Source of the DNA: Chamaecyparis obtusa
Taxonomy: Eukaryota > Streptophyta > Pinopsida > Cupressales > Cupressaceae
DNA length: 64,000 nt
Reading direction: 5' to 3'
NCBI GenBank assembly: GCA_027943335.1
Contig: BSBK01001576.1
Coordinates: 186,001-250,000 of the forward strand
Shown: piece by piece, positions 23,514 through 34,817 of the stretch
Numbering within the stretch: position 1 is the stretch's first letter
How the letters are laid out: every line of letters starts with the position of its first letter
The notes under the pieces: generated by a model
What the model was told of the DNA's origin: nothing
Database searches by the model: none
The model's input: the letters and a program-made list of their open reading frames with translations, nothing else
Position numbers and translations under genes: made by a program

Positions 23514-25047
23514 TGAATAGGATGAAATAGTATCCACCCTAAAATATATGGGAGAAATATGAGATCTACATCTAAATCTACATTCCCAAAGGAGAGATCC
23601 AAATTGATCAAACAAAAGGTTAATGCACAATTGAATCAATCTATGGATAATATGAAAGATGAAGAAAACCTAATATTTCCCTATGGATAATATGTGCTTG
23701 AAATCTAAAATAATTGAAAGGAAAGTACTAACCTCCAAATAGGGCAGAGTTGGAAAATGCCAATTTCTAATGTTTGTGTACAATTTTGAGCAATTCTGCA
23801 ACCTGTTTCAGACTGGAAATGAGGAGATGAAGAAAACCCAAAAACTTTTATCTTTCTGACAATAGGTAGTATTTGACCCCGATAAAAGGTCAAAGACTAC
23901 AATAATATTTTTAAGGTCAACCTTGACTTTGTTCGCAGATCTCAAAAGTTCGCTGAAAAGGGTATCCAAATCCAAGCTCAGATCTGCAGTTCCACACCTG
24001 TACCTACAAGAAAAAGAGGGTTTTTGTTGTTTGTATGGGGGGTTTGCCTTGGTCAAACCCCAATTTAGGAATTAACCTTGAAATTGAATTGAAATTGAAT
24101 TGAAATTGTAATATGCATAAACAAATCAAATGGAACTTTTCACCTTGCTTATGTTGAAGTCCTTGTAGAGGATTCAAATCCTCAAATCCACAAGTAGGGA
24201 TGCTCCAATGGATGTAGAATGAATGTAGGATGTCTCAAATCAATGGAATTTGATCTTCAACACCAATCTTGAAAGGATATTTTCATATGAGGAGGCTTGG
24301 ATGAATGTGGAAGGATGGATCTTCAAGGGGGCTCCACAGAGATTGAATCCTTCAATGGCTAACAATGGATCTCCTTGATGATGAATGCTTGAACACTTGA
24401 ATGCTTGAATGCTTGCTTGAATTCTTGAATTCACTTTCTTGAACTTGAGAGCTTGCTCCGGAAATTGCTTGAGATGAGCTATGAAAACTTGATTGAGAGA
24501 TGGATCAAAATGAGAGAGGAAGGCTTCCTTTTATAGTGATCTAGGGCATAAACCTCTAGAGAAGGCTGACATTGGGGAATTAAATCCCAATTAACCTTAA
24601 CCCCTAGAAATGGACCCATATTAAATGAAATTTAAGGATTTACCATTCTGAAACTCGAAATGGCTGACTCGGAAGTGGGAAAACAAATATTTCTGAAACC
24701 CGACACCCAAAAATCATGGGAACCTAAAATTTGAAATCTGGGTCACAGACGAGGTAGACCCCACCCTAGGTTAGGGTCGAGGTCATCCATGACCTAGGTT
24801 AGGGTCAAGGTTGACTTTGACCCTCAAGGTCAACTTTGACCTTGAGGTCAAAAACCTTAGGACCTCAATCCAGAGTGTTTAGAAATGTAGAAATAAAGTG
24901 GAAAACAAGTGCAGAGAGAAGTACAATGGGGGGAGAAAGCTAGATACATGCAAAGACTTGATCAAGGCTTTTAACATGACCCTATACTACTTACTCAGAG
25001 GGCTAAACACTCTTATCATGGAAGTGCTTCCATTTTAAGATGATACA
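23514..25047 (-). repeat. 5' LTR of A2
   Basis: 1534 bp. TATAAAAG lies at 24528-24535 on the minus strand. A dense TTGAC/GTCAA cluster lies in U3 (about 24760-24860). Confidence 0.9.
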
Positions 25048-25079
25048 ATTTTATGAAGTTTGGTTGTTGTGGATAAAAC

Positions 25080-25305
25080 ATACAGATCAGTCTAGTGATG
25101 CAAAATTAACTTCTTTAAGCCTTACCCTTGTTTTTTCAAATATATCCTTTGGGTACACAAAGAGGGCACAGGAATTTGGGTACACACAGTTCATTTATGG
25201 GATTTTTCTTGGAAGCTAATTTCTCATCTTTCATCTACTTCATTGTTATGAAGCTAATTGCCGTAGGATCTAGGCACGGGCTAGAAATATGTCTTCCCAA
25301 ACACA
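25080..25305 (-). pseudogene. NOG1: Inverted NOG1 3'-end copy (right arm)
   Basis: Reverse complement of 17145-17365 with scattered differences, including the NOG1 'GRHISS' codons at about 25285-25300. Without A2 the two arms would be only about 150 bp apart, enough for a stable hairpin. Confidence 0.8.
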
Positions 25306-25356
25306 TAAAAAACATGCACATAAACATGACAGTTGAGAAACATAAATGTAGATATC
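25306..25356. other. Junction between NOG1 arm and hairpin
   Basis: Short unique join. It carries an extra copy of 'gttgagaaacataaatg' (about 25332) also present inside the hairpin arm, suggesting local rearrangement. Confidence 0.5.
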
Positions 25357-26192
25357 ACAACAACTGAGAAACATAAAATTAGGCATCATGGTCAAAAATT
25401 TTTGGAGACAACATAATTGAGTTGTATACTTAGATGATGCAAAGCAAATACTACTCTGGTTCCAAGTTGACACTGCAAGATCCAAAAACCATAGATAAGG
25501 AATAAATTTAGAGAGCGGAGGAGGGCCATAATGACCAAAATAATATAGGACAAACCTCAAGTTAAATGAGGCAACTGTAAACATTTTAATATATTTTCAT
25601 TATTAAATAATGAAATTTGCATATACTAGTGTTCTAAGCCCCCTCATTACATGATTTATTATTGTAAGCCCCCTTTGACTTACACATCTAGAAAATGAAA
25701 CTACAACCTATTGGGATTGAGACAAACCTTATAAAACAACAATAGCTAAGAAGGATCGCTTGCCAACATCTGTTGAATACAAGGTCCTCCAACAAATGTA
25801 TTTAGCAAATGTTGGAAAGTGATCCTTCTTAGCTGTTGTTGTTTTATAAGGTTTGTCTTAATCCCAATAGGTTGTAGTTTCATTTCTAGACGCGTAAGTT
25901 AGAGGGGGCTTATAACACTAGTATATGCAAATTTCATTATTTAATAATGAAAATCTATTAAAATGTTTGTAGTTGCCTCATTTAACTTGAGGTTTGTCCT
26001 CATGTATTGTTTTGGTCATTATGGCCCTCCTCCACTCTCTAAATTTATTCCTTATCTATGGTTTTTGGATCCCGCAGTGTCGACTTGGAACTAGAGGAGT
26101 AGTGGTTTCTTTGTCTGGGTATACCACTCAATTATGTTGTCTCCAAAAACTTGTGACCATGATGCCTGCATTTATGTTTCTCAGTTGTTGTG
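25357..26192. repeat. Large palindrome (hairpin), about 410-bp arms
   Basis: Left arm about 25357-25770 and right arm about 25780-26192 are reverse complements, with few gaps. Landmarks: 'gaggagggccataatgacca' (left) and its inverse (right), and 'aacctattgggattgagaca' and its inverse near the centre. The spacer is under 30 bp. A transcript would form near-continuous double-stranded RNA. No coding motif in the arms. Confidence 0.9.
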
Positions 26193-26199
26193 TCTCAGG

Positions 26200-26300
26200 A
26201 CCCCTTATGACCCTTTACGACCCTTTACGATCCCTAAGAATACACATATTAGAGGTCTTAAAATGTCGTAAAGGGTCATAAGAGGCTCCTAGGAGGGGCC
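26200..26300. repeat. Short palindrome
   Basis: 'cttatgaccctttacgacc' near 26206 pairs with 'gtcgtaaagggtcataag' ending near 26283, around an AT-rich loop. It resembles a tiny foldback or MITE remnant. Confidence 0.65.
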
Positions 26301-26908
26301 TGATGAGCTTCCACCTTCATGTGGTTGGCCCTGTTAAGTAGAGAATGTTAAACTATTCTCAAAAAAAAGAGAAGCTCAATAATTTAATGTCTCAATCCAC
26401 GGAGATGCTGAAAAAGTGACGAGAATCAATGATGGAGAGTTTTTAGATACTGAGAAGATGTATATGTAGTGGAGGCCAGAAGGGGATTTTTTAGAGATTC
26501 GATAGATGTGGAGATTTTCTAGAGAGGGTTTCTAGATTGAGTACCAGTGCAGAGATGATGATTCAGTACTACGTCTATAAAACCTTCACAAATATCCCAA
26601 TTTTGGCCTCCACTCATACCTCTTCTCAGAATCTAGAAACTTTGGATATTGTTTCTCATCCATGCATGAAATGTGCTAGTGATCGTATAAAATTACTTTT
26701 GCGAGACTGGGATCAATTATGAGAAGGTAAACAACAGGATAATTTTATTGTATCTTTTATTTCTTTTATCCATGCATTCATATTTTCTGCCTTCTCTTAT
26801 ATTGGATACTGTGTAGTGTACATAAAGGCAAGGCAGTGATTATTCTCAATGATCGACATGTATAAGTCTTACATCCCTTACCTAGTAGCTAGGACTAAAG
26901 ATAGCAGA
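26301..26908. other. Interior CACTA sequence, function unknown
   Basis: A 61-codon plus-strand frame (26537-26722) has ordinary amino-acid composition but no motif I know. Otherwise nothing recognised. Confidence 0.4.
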
Positions 26909-27348
26909 GCTCAAGAGACCATCATAGTTGGTCTCCATCTTTGGTCCATATAATGATAAAACATTTTACATTTCATTAGCTCATCAAATGCGGTGATTTG
27001 AAAGAATTTAATGGATGATATTTTCATGTATAACATATATTACTTTAGGTTGATGGTGAATGAATTTATCTACTTCACACAATTGTATACATCAAGCACA
27101 ACCATAAAGAAGCATCCCCTCCCGTGGCTTGAGTAATGTAGGCCATGGGAGGAGATGCTTCTTTATAGATGTGCTCATAGTATACAAGTGTGCAGAGTCG
27201 ATAAATTTGTGCAACATCAACTTAAATAATCATGAAAATATTCTATTTAATTCTTTCAAATCCCATCATTTGATGAGCTAACGAAAGATAAAACATTTTG
27301 TCAGTATATGGACCAAAGAGGAATACCAACTATGATGGTCTCTTGAGC
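26909..27348. repeat. Palindrome (hairpin), about 215-bp arms
   Basis: 'gctcaagagaccatcatagt' at 26909 pairs with its inverse ending at 27348; pairing continues inward through 'tttggtccatata' and 'aaaacatttta' to a centre near 27128. Arms differ at scattered bases. It lies just inside the right CACTA subterminal region. Confidence 0.88.
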
Positions 27349-27780
27349 TTTTTTATCTTTACTATGCTCATCCGTCACTTTTGCGATGGGTAGTAAATTT
27401 ATTTTGATAGCAGCGCTATATGTTTGACAGATTCTCTTATCAAGAGTTTACTGCATACCTTCAGATTTACAATAGGTTAGCCATCGGAGGGAACCCCAAT
27501 TCAACAGATTTGTGCGATGGGACTACTATACATTTGATGGGTTCTCCTGTCGGACATCTATTGCATATCCATCTCCTTTCTAATAGAAACAACATCATAA
27601 AGAACCATTTTTTGACAAATCTATCCCATAGTAAAGGTTCTATTTATGTGGCCTATTCTGACGGGAAACTATGTCGAAATACCGACGGTGATCACTTCTG
27701 TCACCATTTCCAACACAAAAATGCTGACGGACACATCTGTCAAAGTTTTGACAAATAGGCTTTGCAAAACTAACACATGG

Positions 27781-27811
27781 CCATCAGAATTTGGCCTCAA
27801 ATGTACTAGTG
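27781..27811 (-). repeat. Right terminal inverted repeat of the CACTA element
   Basis: On the plus strand it ends 'caaatgtactagtg'. Its reverse complement matches the left end at 27 of 31 positions. The preceding 200 bp contain 'ccgacggtgatc', 'gctgacggac' and repeated 'ctgtca', as expected for subterminal binding repeats. Confidence 0.65.
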
Positions 27812-28195
27812 AAACCATCTCACAAAACAAAAATATAGAACTAAATGGAAAATTCAAAAAAGAAATGTACACTTTCTATTATTCTAGTAAAATGAGAACT
27901 ACAAAATTAAGAAAATTTACATGCTACAGTTCCACATGGGCTCAAATCATTAAAATGAAAATAATTTATTGTAGGTTTGAGAAGAATGAGTATTTTTTTG
28001 AGTTATTGATGTCAACATGTTTATTTTTTCATTAGTGATTCATTGTTGTATATGTCGATGAGTTTCCTATGTAGTGGTTTTGAGAGATATACTTCACATT
28101 TATTATATGATGCAAATAATTTGATGAGATATGGATAGTTTTTTAACTAGTTCTTGAAGGTATTAGTTTTGATTTTTTGAGCTTTTGATCATAGT
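27812..28195. other. Intergenic DNA
   Basis: AT-rich flank between the CACTA end and the D LTR; nothing recognised. Confidence 0.5.
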
Positions 28196-29619
28196 TGTAT
28201 TGTCCTAAAAATTTGGCTTCGATTCTTTAGGACCTATTAGGCCCCCTTTTGGCAATTTTGAGGTTCGAATGCCCATTATACTTGATCTTGACAAGATACC
28301 TTTTCTCCTTCCATTCCTATCCTCTCTCCCAAAGATCCCATTGAAATTTGAGCCCATTATCCATGGGATACATCACCAATGGTGACATGTCCTTAGAACA
28401 TGTTGCCAATGGTGACATGTCTCTAGGTTTGGGGGATAAAATTTCCTCAGAGTTCGATGTCAGGGTCCTATTTTGAGATTTTCATTTGTGGTTGGCGTTG
28501 ATCAAATTTGAATCCTGAAATGATGGAGTTAGTATAAGAACCAATTATAGTTCCTCATTTTTACATCCATGATCCACAATCAAATGCAAGCATTTTGGAA
28601 ATCAAGCTATCAAGTTTTCAAGTAAGCAAGAGCAATTGGATTCAAGATTTGAAGGAAAGCATCCAAGATCAAGATCTCTAAGTCTCCAATTTTTTAAAAT
28701 CATTCAAATCCAAGGCAATATCTCCATTTCATGCAATTTTCTCTCCCATTATGGCCAAGCAGAAGAATTCTCAAATCAAGCAAGAAGATCAATTTATCCA
28801 TACACCTTCTCTCTCCTCTTTGCAAATGATTATCAAGCATATCCACATTCAAGATCTAGGAGTGGAAATCATAGATCTATTCATTTTTTAAGGAATCCTT
28901 GATTCTACATCTCATTCCAAGGTCAACTTATTGGATTCCAAGAACATTCAATCATCTTCATGGGTATGAGCAATTTCTACATCCATCCATGAGGGTTTAT
29001 GCAAGGCAAATCTATTATTTGCATTTCTATCTACTTTCCTTTATACAAATTTGTCTTATTTCTAAGGTTAACTCCTAAATAGAGGTTTTATTGAGGACAA
29101 ACCATTTTCCCAACCTTTTTCCCTTTTTTTTGTGTGTAGGAACATGTTGCAGAGTTGTTGAATCAGCTATGGGTAGTACATGTATAGTTGTAGGATCTAT
29201 GAAAGTTTTAGTCAAAAAAACTATGTACACGTCAGGCCAGACTCTCCATGCCCCGGGAACACATCACCAAACTCACCATTTCCTAACCATTTTGAGCCCA
29301 AATTTCTATCATAGGTTAGTTTCATCTTTTGATTTTCATTTTGATCTATTTTAGCTCATTATCTATTCATATCAGTCATTTTTTATCAGCTTTTAATAAC
29401 TTTTGTAATAGATCAATTAAATGAATTAACCATTCTCATTTTATTTTATTAAATTACTTAACCTAAGGATAGATATTGTCCCTAATTAGAGCTTGAATCA
29501 CCTCTTGAGCCTATTGGGGGCATCCTTCGTTCCTAATGTGCAATCAATGAAATGGGAAAGTAATCTATTTATCACTATATCATTGCAGTACTCTCCCCAT
29601 TCATTCTTCCTATTGTACA
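28196..29619 (+). repeat. 5' LTR of truncated element D (relative of family A)
   Basis: Starts TGTATTGTCCTAAAA, close to the A1 start TGTATTGTCTTAAAA, and ends TATTGTACA just before a TTTTGGTGAACC primer site. Length 1424 bp. The middle of the LTR differs strongly from A apart from short 'attcaag' runs and a 'ggttaactcctaaatagagg' phrase. It contains a 30-bp direct repeat with 'ccaatggtgacatgtc' (about 28375-28425). No matching 3' LTR was found in the window. Confidence 0.7.
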
Positions 29620-29852
29620 TTTTGGTGAACCTAACTTGTAACATTCTAATTCTAATTTTGTGTTTAGCTCTACATTGTATGCATTACATATTTCTCACTT
29701 TGGTAGTTAGATCTAGATCTACTTTACATGCTTTCCATCAAATCTTTAAATTTTTTAATTATATAAATTATTTTCATAAAAACATTATTATTGTATATCT
29801 CTTTCAAATCTTAAAATTGCATTAGATGTATTTATCTTTTCTTCCCTTGTGC

Positions 29853-29987
29853 ATGAGTATTATTACTTTGAATCCTACTTATATCATTATGGTTCAAAGA
29901 TTCCGTAGAGTTATGGGTTCTTTTGATCCCAAGCCTTTTATTTTTCCTAGGAATCTTGATGAGACCAACATGTATGGATATGTGTAG
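29853..29987 (+). pseudogene. Gag N-terminal fragment of element D
   Basis: 44 codons from an ATG equivalent to the family A gag start. 'MSIITLNPTY' and 'RRVMGSFDPKPF' parallel A's 'MSFTT.SPTY' and 'HRLMGAFDPESS'. It ends at TAG 29985-29987, after which similarity to A is lost. The element is cut off here. Confidence 0.7.
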
Positions 29988-31052
29988 GATCATGGTATTC
30001 CAAACTATGGCCTTAAGTGGCAATAAAATTTCAACAAAATAGGGTTAGGCAACTTGATGTAAAATGTTGAACAAGTTATCAACCTTATATCAAAAAGATG
30101 TAAGAAGAGAATCTGTAGAAAATTGAATGTAGCTTCTAAGCTACTAGATTTATTCTGAAAAAGAATTAATCTATTTGATAAAAATTTGAAATTTCAATAT
30201 AGTGGTACACACATTTCAAGAAAAAGATAAGAAGTAGGTGTATGTATGACTACCTTAATCACAAACAAATGATAATATTTTTTTATAAGATTCTAGGCAT
30301 AAGTAGAAGACTCATGTACAGATGTGACAAATATTTTTTTTTAATTTGTTTCCAAATAAATAATTAATTATGAGTTTTTTACTACAACATGTTTGGAATA
30401 AAAAACATCTTTTGTCTGATCACCTTAACTTGGTCAAAACTTAAAATATTTTAATTTTTTTCCCTCATAGTATGTGAAGCATAGAATGTGATGCATGTTT
30501 TGGATTTGAAAAATGTTATACCATTTGAAAGTTATAGACTTTTTTCATTCAACCTATCAATCAGGATGTTAGACATAATCCAATTAGAAAATAAATTATA
30601 ATAATTATTTATTAAACTCAAAACATGAATGAATTTATATTAGTGGAAAGATGAGAATATACTTAAGACATCCTATTTATTTCATCAATTTCAAATAAAA
30701 AGGCATCAACTATAAGGTCAAAGTCTGGAAACATAGGGAGATTCCTAAAACATGTTTTTTGGGTTGACTTTCCAAGTTTGGCATTCCCAAGACAAAACCT
30801 AAAGCAATCTTGAGGAAGATTTGTGGGTTGGTGATTTTTATCAGAGATATCCGATATGGGATATGTATTTGATAATGAATATTGAAAAATATGAAATTGA
30901 GGTGCCAACCCAAATGCTTTTACAGTTGGCACCAACATTTTGGCCTTATGCAATTTTGCATATGTCGTCTATGTATTGCACTTTTTATATATATTGTAGT
31001 AGAGTATCAACTGAAGAAGAACATTAACTAGTTACTAGCAACAATCAGTGTT
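29988..31052. other. Intergenic DNA after truncated D
   Basis: AT-rich, no assigned gene. A 96-codon minus-strand frame (30663-30953) contains 'CFRFCLGNAKLGKS' and looks mildly protein-like, but the family is not recognised. Confidence 0.4.
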
Positions 31053-31179
31053 TTTTTTGCTTGCATCATCACCTAACTATACCATATAAAAACTACCTAC
31101 AAAAAGGGCCTTATACAAAGTATATGCATCTAGATTACACAACAAAAAAATATCATAACAAAATAACTAGGATTCTTCC

Positions 31180-32340
31180 CATCCACTTGTACTATTCCTA
31201 AGACTTGTATTGTCCCATCCACTATTGTTGTTTCCTTATTCATGGTTGTTCCAATTTTCATTATCAACCTTGTTTTCCCATTCACTGTTGTAGGCATCTT
31301 CCTAGTTATCATTCCTATTTCCATCACCTTCAGTTGGGCCCTGAATGTTTAACTGTCTGAAAGATTGGACTCGATCAATGTTCTCTTCTTGAGGTACTTC
31401 AACATATGTGGAGGACCGGATGTCCTTCTTGTATACAATCATTGCACCTTCTTTTATTAGTGATAGAAACCTTTCCTTTGGCACCTCTATCCTTGCAGAG
31501 ACCTATGAGACAATATGGAGATGTGTGAGTTTAATATAAAACTCAGTACGATCTTGTTTCCTGGATTGGAAGATCTCCTCATTTCTCTGCTTCCAAATGA
31601 CCCAAAGGATTTTAGAAGTTAAGGTAAACCATAATTTATTCATTTTGCAATAAAAAACTTCCACAAAACCAATAACAACCTCATGCCATGAAAAAGAATT
31701 TTGACAATTCCACAAAATGGGGTGACCAAAGAAAATGGACCGAATTCTTTTTGCAAATTTACATTAAAAAAAAGGTGTTCGAAAGTTTCAGGGTAATTGC
31801 ACAAGGAACAAAAAATATACTATTGACCACACTGAGAAAGAAAGGATTCAACAAAAAATTTCCTTAAAAGAAGCAGCCAATGAAAATAAATAATTTTTGG
31901 TTCAACCTGTGAGTGCCAGAGAAAGTAAAAAATAAAATGCCATCTAGTGTTAGTCCATTTAATTTTCTAGTTTTGGTTAATTCTGTTAATAATTCCTACA
32001 TCTTTTTTTAGCATATCATAAATTTGTTTCCATGAAAAATCACACAATCTTTTACCATCAACCCATTTCATATGATTAATCATCTACATAGACTTCAATA
32101 ATTTTCTAGGGAATTGTCTCCCCACATCTTTAGAGATCAAGGTAAACATTTTTTTCTGAGAGTTTGGGATATTTAATTTATCTCTAATATCTTCCCAAGA
32201 TCCCATTTTATTTTCCACTAGTACATCATGTATTAGAGAGATCCCTTTTTTATGCCAAATTTTTGTAGAACAACACTGAGTCAATGCAAGAGGTTTACCA
32301 TTTAAGTACAAGCCCCACCAAATAGACCTATCCAAAACTG
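31180..32340 (-). pseudogene. LINE ORF2 C-terminus with zf-RVT domain
   Basis: Minus-strand pieces show 'CSLCNYPETFEHLFF' (near 31810), the Cys-x2-Cys...ET..HLF signature of the zf-RVT domain that ends plant LINE ORF2. Just upstream are 'SIWWGLYLNGKP' and 'DVGRQFPRKLLKS'. Several stops and shifts. It probably aids nucleic acid binding during target-primed reverse transcription. Confidence 0.75.
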
Positions 32341-32440
32341 CAAAACAAGGGTTTTTCCCAATAGATTTTCTTGAACATACATGAGACCTGACTTGACACC
32401 ATGCTTTCCAAATGGTCTAAAAGGCCCTAGATCCAAAAAA

Positions 32441-33850
32441 TTAGATCTCAAAGTCTTCAAACACAATATCATATAGAGGAATACCTTTCCACTTCTTCCC
32501 CTTTTTTATAGTTGATCTTTCAATGTTATTTCTCACAAGAACTTTCCATGGCTCATTCCCTCTCAGGGCATTGTGAATCCATTTAGGTACTAGAGAAACA
32601 CCTTGGGCCTTTAAGTCCCTCAAGCCAAGCCCTCCCATTTTTTTTGGAGTGCAACACCATTCCCATTTAACACAATGTCTCTTTTTATTACCAAGTCCAT
32701 TAGACCAAAAAAGTTCCTCAATTTTTTTTCTAATTTGTTTATTTTACTGTTAGCTATCATCTAGGTGGAAGCATAATATACCGCATGAGAAGAGAGAACC
32801 TTCTAAACTACTTGTGCTCTACCAGCTAAAGAAAACATATGAGATTTCCATTTGAGATGTTTATTTTCAATTTTTTTATAAATCCATTCCCACATATCAT
32901 TAAGAGAGGGATTGATGGAAAAGGGTATACCCAAATACATGAAAATAGTAGAAGGACCTGACCACTGCCATTTCCTTCTTTCTAACCAACTAGGTGGAGC
33001 TTCTGTCTGTCCCAATACAATTGATTTGTGGGGAGCTATTTTGGCTCCTGATGCGATGCATAAAACTTGGAGTTTACTAAGAACATTGTCAAAGTTTCCT
33101 TCCTCCAATTCTAAGAAAAGGGTAGTATCATCAGCAAACTATTCGACAAGGATATCCTCATTATTGGGCAACTAGATCCCTTTAACAGGTGGACTGAGTT
33201 CTGAAGCCTTAAGGATAAAGGACAAAGCATCAACAACAATGACATATAGTGTAGGGGCAAGATGAAACCCTTTTCTAATAGACCTTTCAAGTGGAATATG
33301 GCCAGAGAGTTCTCCATTGACATCAATCACAGTTGAGGAATATTTAAATAGGGTACTTTCTCATTTGCACAAGTATTGTAGAAATCTAAATGCCTCTAGC
33401 ATTTTGAGAACAAAGTGCCATTCAATTATATCATAGTATTTTTCAAAGTCTAAGAGAACCATAGCCACATTTTGATTATCCATTTTGGCCTAGTTCATGG
33501 CTTCCCAACTGGTAATGAGGTTATCCAGTATATATCTACCTTTTATAAAATCCAGTTTGAGTGACTGACACCACATTCTTTAGAATATCACTAATTCTTC
33601 TGGCCATAACTTTAGCAATGATCTCGTAGGATATATTTAATAGAGTGATAGGTCTCCAATTTTTGATATGTGACTTGCCACCATCTTTAGGTAAGAGTTT
33701 GATTAATCCTCTATTAATATTTTCCCCTAATGACCATGTTTCAAATGCTTCTTCATACACTTCTAGAAACTCACCAGAGATCCAATCTTTTTTTTTTTTG
33801 TAAAATTCAGCATGTAGCCCATCAAGTCCAGGGGATTTATCATTGTCTAA
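32441..33850 (-). pseudogene. LINE reverse transcriptase domain
   Basis: In order along the minus strand: 'LIKLLPKDGG' and 'IKNWRPITLLNISYEIIAKV' (33760-33536), the palm motif 'FADDTTLF' near 33135 with both catalytic Asp present, then 'YLGIPFSINPSL' and 'KWKSHMFSLAGRAQVV' (32800-33000), all typical of non-LTR RT. A stop lies just before FADD and other shifts are present, so no active enzyme is made. Confidence 0.88.
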
Positions 33851-33862
33851 TGACCCTATGGC

Positions 33863-34817
33863 TTAATAAATCTCCTTAAGGTTGATTCTTTGGTCCAATA
33901 CCATGGCTTGTTTCTGAGAAACATTTCTTGGGATTAGTTTAATACATCTGTTCATTGCCTCAATGTTCTCAACTTTGTGCTCTGAAGAGAATAATTTATT
34001 ATAAAAATCTACAAAAGCATTCAAAGTGTCTTTATCATTCTTGGTGACTCCTCCTTCTATTTGAATTCCATTGATCTCTTCTCTATTATGTTTTTCTCTG
34101 ATCAAATTAAGGAAGTATTTAGATCCTATGTCCCCATCCTTAATGCATCTAGCTTTGGTTCTAACTTTTAGGCCTTGGATTTTATAATTTTTTATTTTCT
34201 TTAGCTTATCTTTGATGCTAATGAGAGATTGTTTAAGCTCTTGATCATTTCCTTTTATTTGCAGTTGAGTTTCAACTTGATTAAGTTTACTTTGGTAGAA
34301 ATTGTCTTCTTGATTCCTATCTATAGCTTCCTTTGCCCCTACAATTTGGAATAATCTTTTCCAAACTTGAACTAGTTGCTCCCATTTTTCCCTTCTAGAG
34401 AGAGTAGAATTACAAAACTTAGACACATAAGTAGCAGTCTGGATGGCTTGGAGAGAATCCTCATCATCAAGAAGGAATGTATTGAGCTTGAAAGTATTCT
34501 TCCTCTTCATATTGGTGTTCTGATTAAAATGGATTTTAGGGATGATGCAAGCATGGATTGGAGAGTGATCAAATAGACTAGCAAGGGTCACTTCTACAAG
34601 ACTTTGACCAGGTTGAAGGGTTAACCCAAACCACACCTTATTAAAATAGATCCTGTCTAATCTACAATACACCCTATTTTTATTGGCTTGATTATTGCAC
34701 TAGGTAAACCAAATATTATTGTATTCTCTCTTCATGTTCTCTAGAGTATCACTGATTTGAAACTTTCTCTTGAGTTTAGACCAAAAGAAAAATTCATTCC
34801 CCTTCCACTCATGTTTA
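33863..34817 (-). pseudogene. LINE endonuclease end and EN-RT linker
   Basis: A 269-codon frame (34672-33863) starts within the endonuclease ('YCRLDRIYFN', then 'DHSPI', the catalytic Asp-His pair region of EEP nucleases). It runs through a long helical linker rich in Lys/Glu. The nuclease is continued on the other side of A1 (42108-42560); the join gives 'CEGDKHEWKG' in frame. Confidence 0.82.

Larger units (their letters stand above)
17442..25047 (-). mobile_element. LTR retrotransposon A2 (gag-protease only, Ty3/gypsy-like)
   Basis: Minus-strand element of 7606 bp. The 5' LTR is 23514-25047 and the 3' LTR is 17442-18924; both begin TGTATC and end in CA. Order inside: primer site, gag, knuckle, Pro/Gln-rich linker, protease-like domain, about 1.2 kb of non-coding sequence, polypurine tract, 3' LTR. 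No reverse transcriptase, RNase H or integrase is present. The sister copy A1 has the same layout, so the lack of pol is a family trait. It would depend on enzymes of another element. It sits in the loop of the NOG1 inverted repeat. Confidence 0.9.
7651..27811. mobile_element. CACTA-type (En/Spm, CMC) non-autonomous transposon, about 20.2 kb
   Basis: The left end starts CACTACTACATTTGGGGCC and the right end, read in reverse, starts CACTAGTACATTTGAGGCC. Over the terminal 31 bases 27 match, and both ends begin CACTA, as known CACTA elements do. Motifs such as GACGG, CTGACGG and CCGACGG cluster inside the right end and more sparsely inside the left, like subterminal repeats. Flanking trinucleotides are AAT and AAA, so the 3-bp target duplication is imperfect. 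No TNP2-type transposase was recognised. The interior holds NOG1 pieces, inverted duplications, a decayed LINE, a solo LTR and element A2. The two ends might instead belong to different copies. Confidence 0.55.
31053..34817 (-). mobile_element. L1-type LINE, 3' segment (ORF2 C-terminal two thirds)
   Basis: The LINE runs on the minus strand from about 55.6 kb to 31053 and is split by A1 and B. This segment ends at a run of T (31053-31060), the poly(A) tail seen from the other strand. Without its two inserts the LINE is about 6 kb, normal for plant L1. No clear target duplication was found at its ends. Confidence 0.85.
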
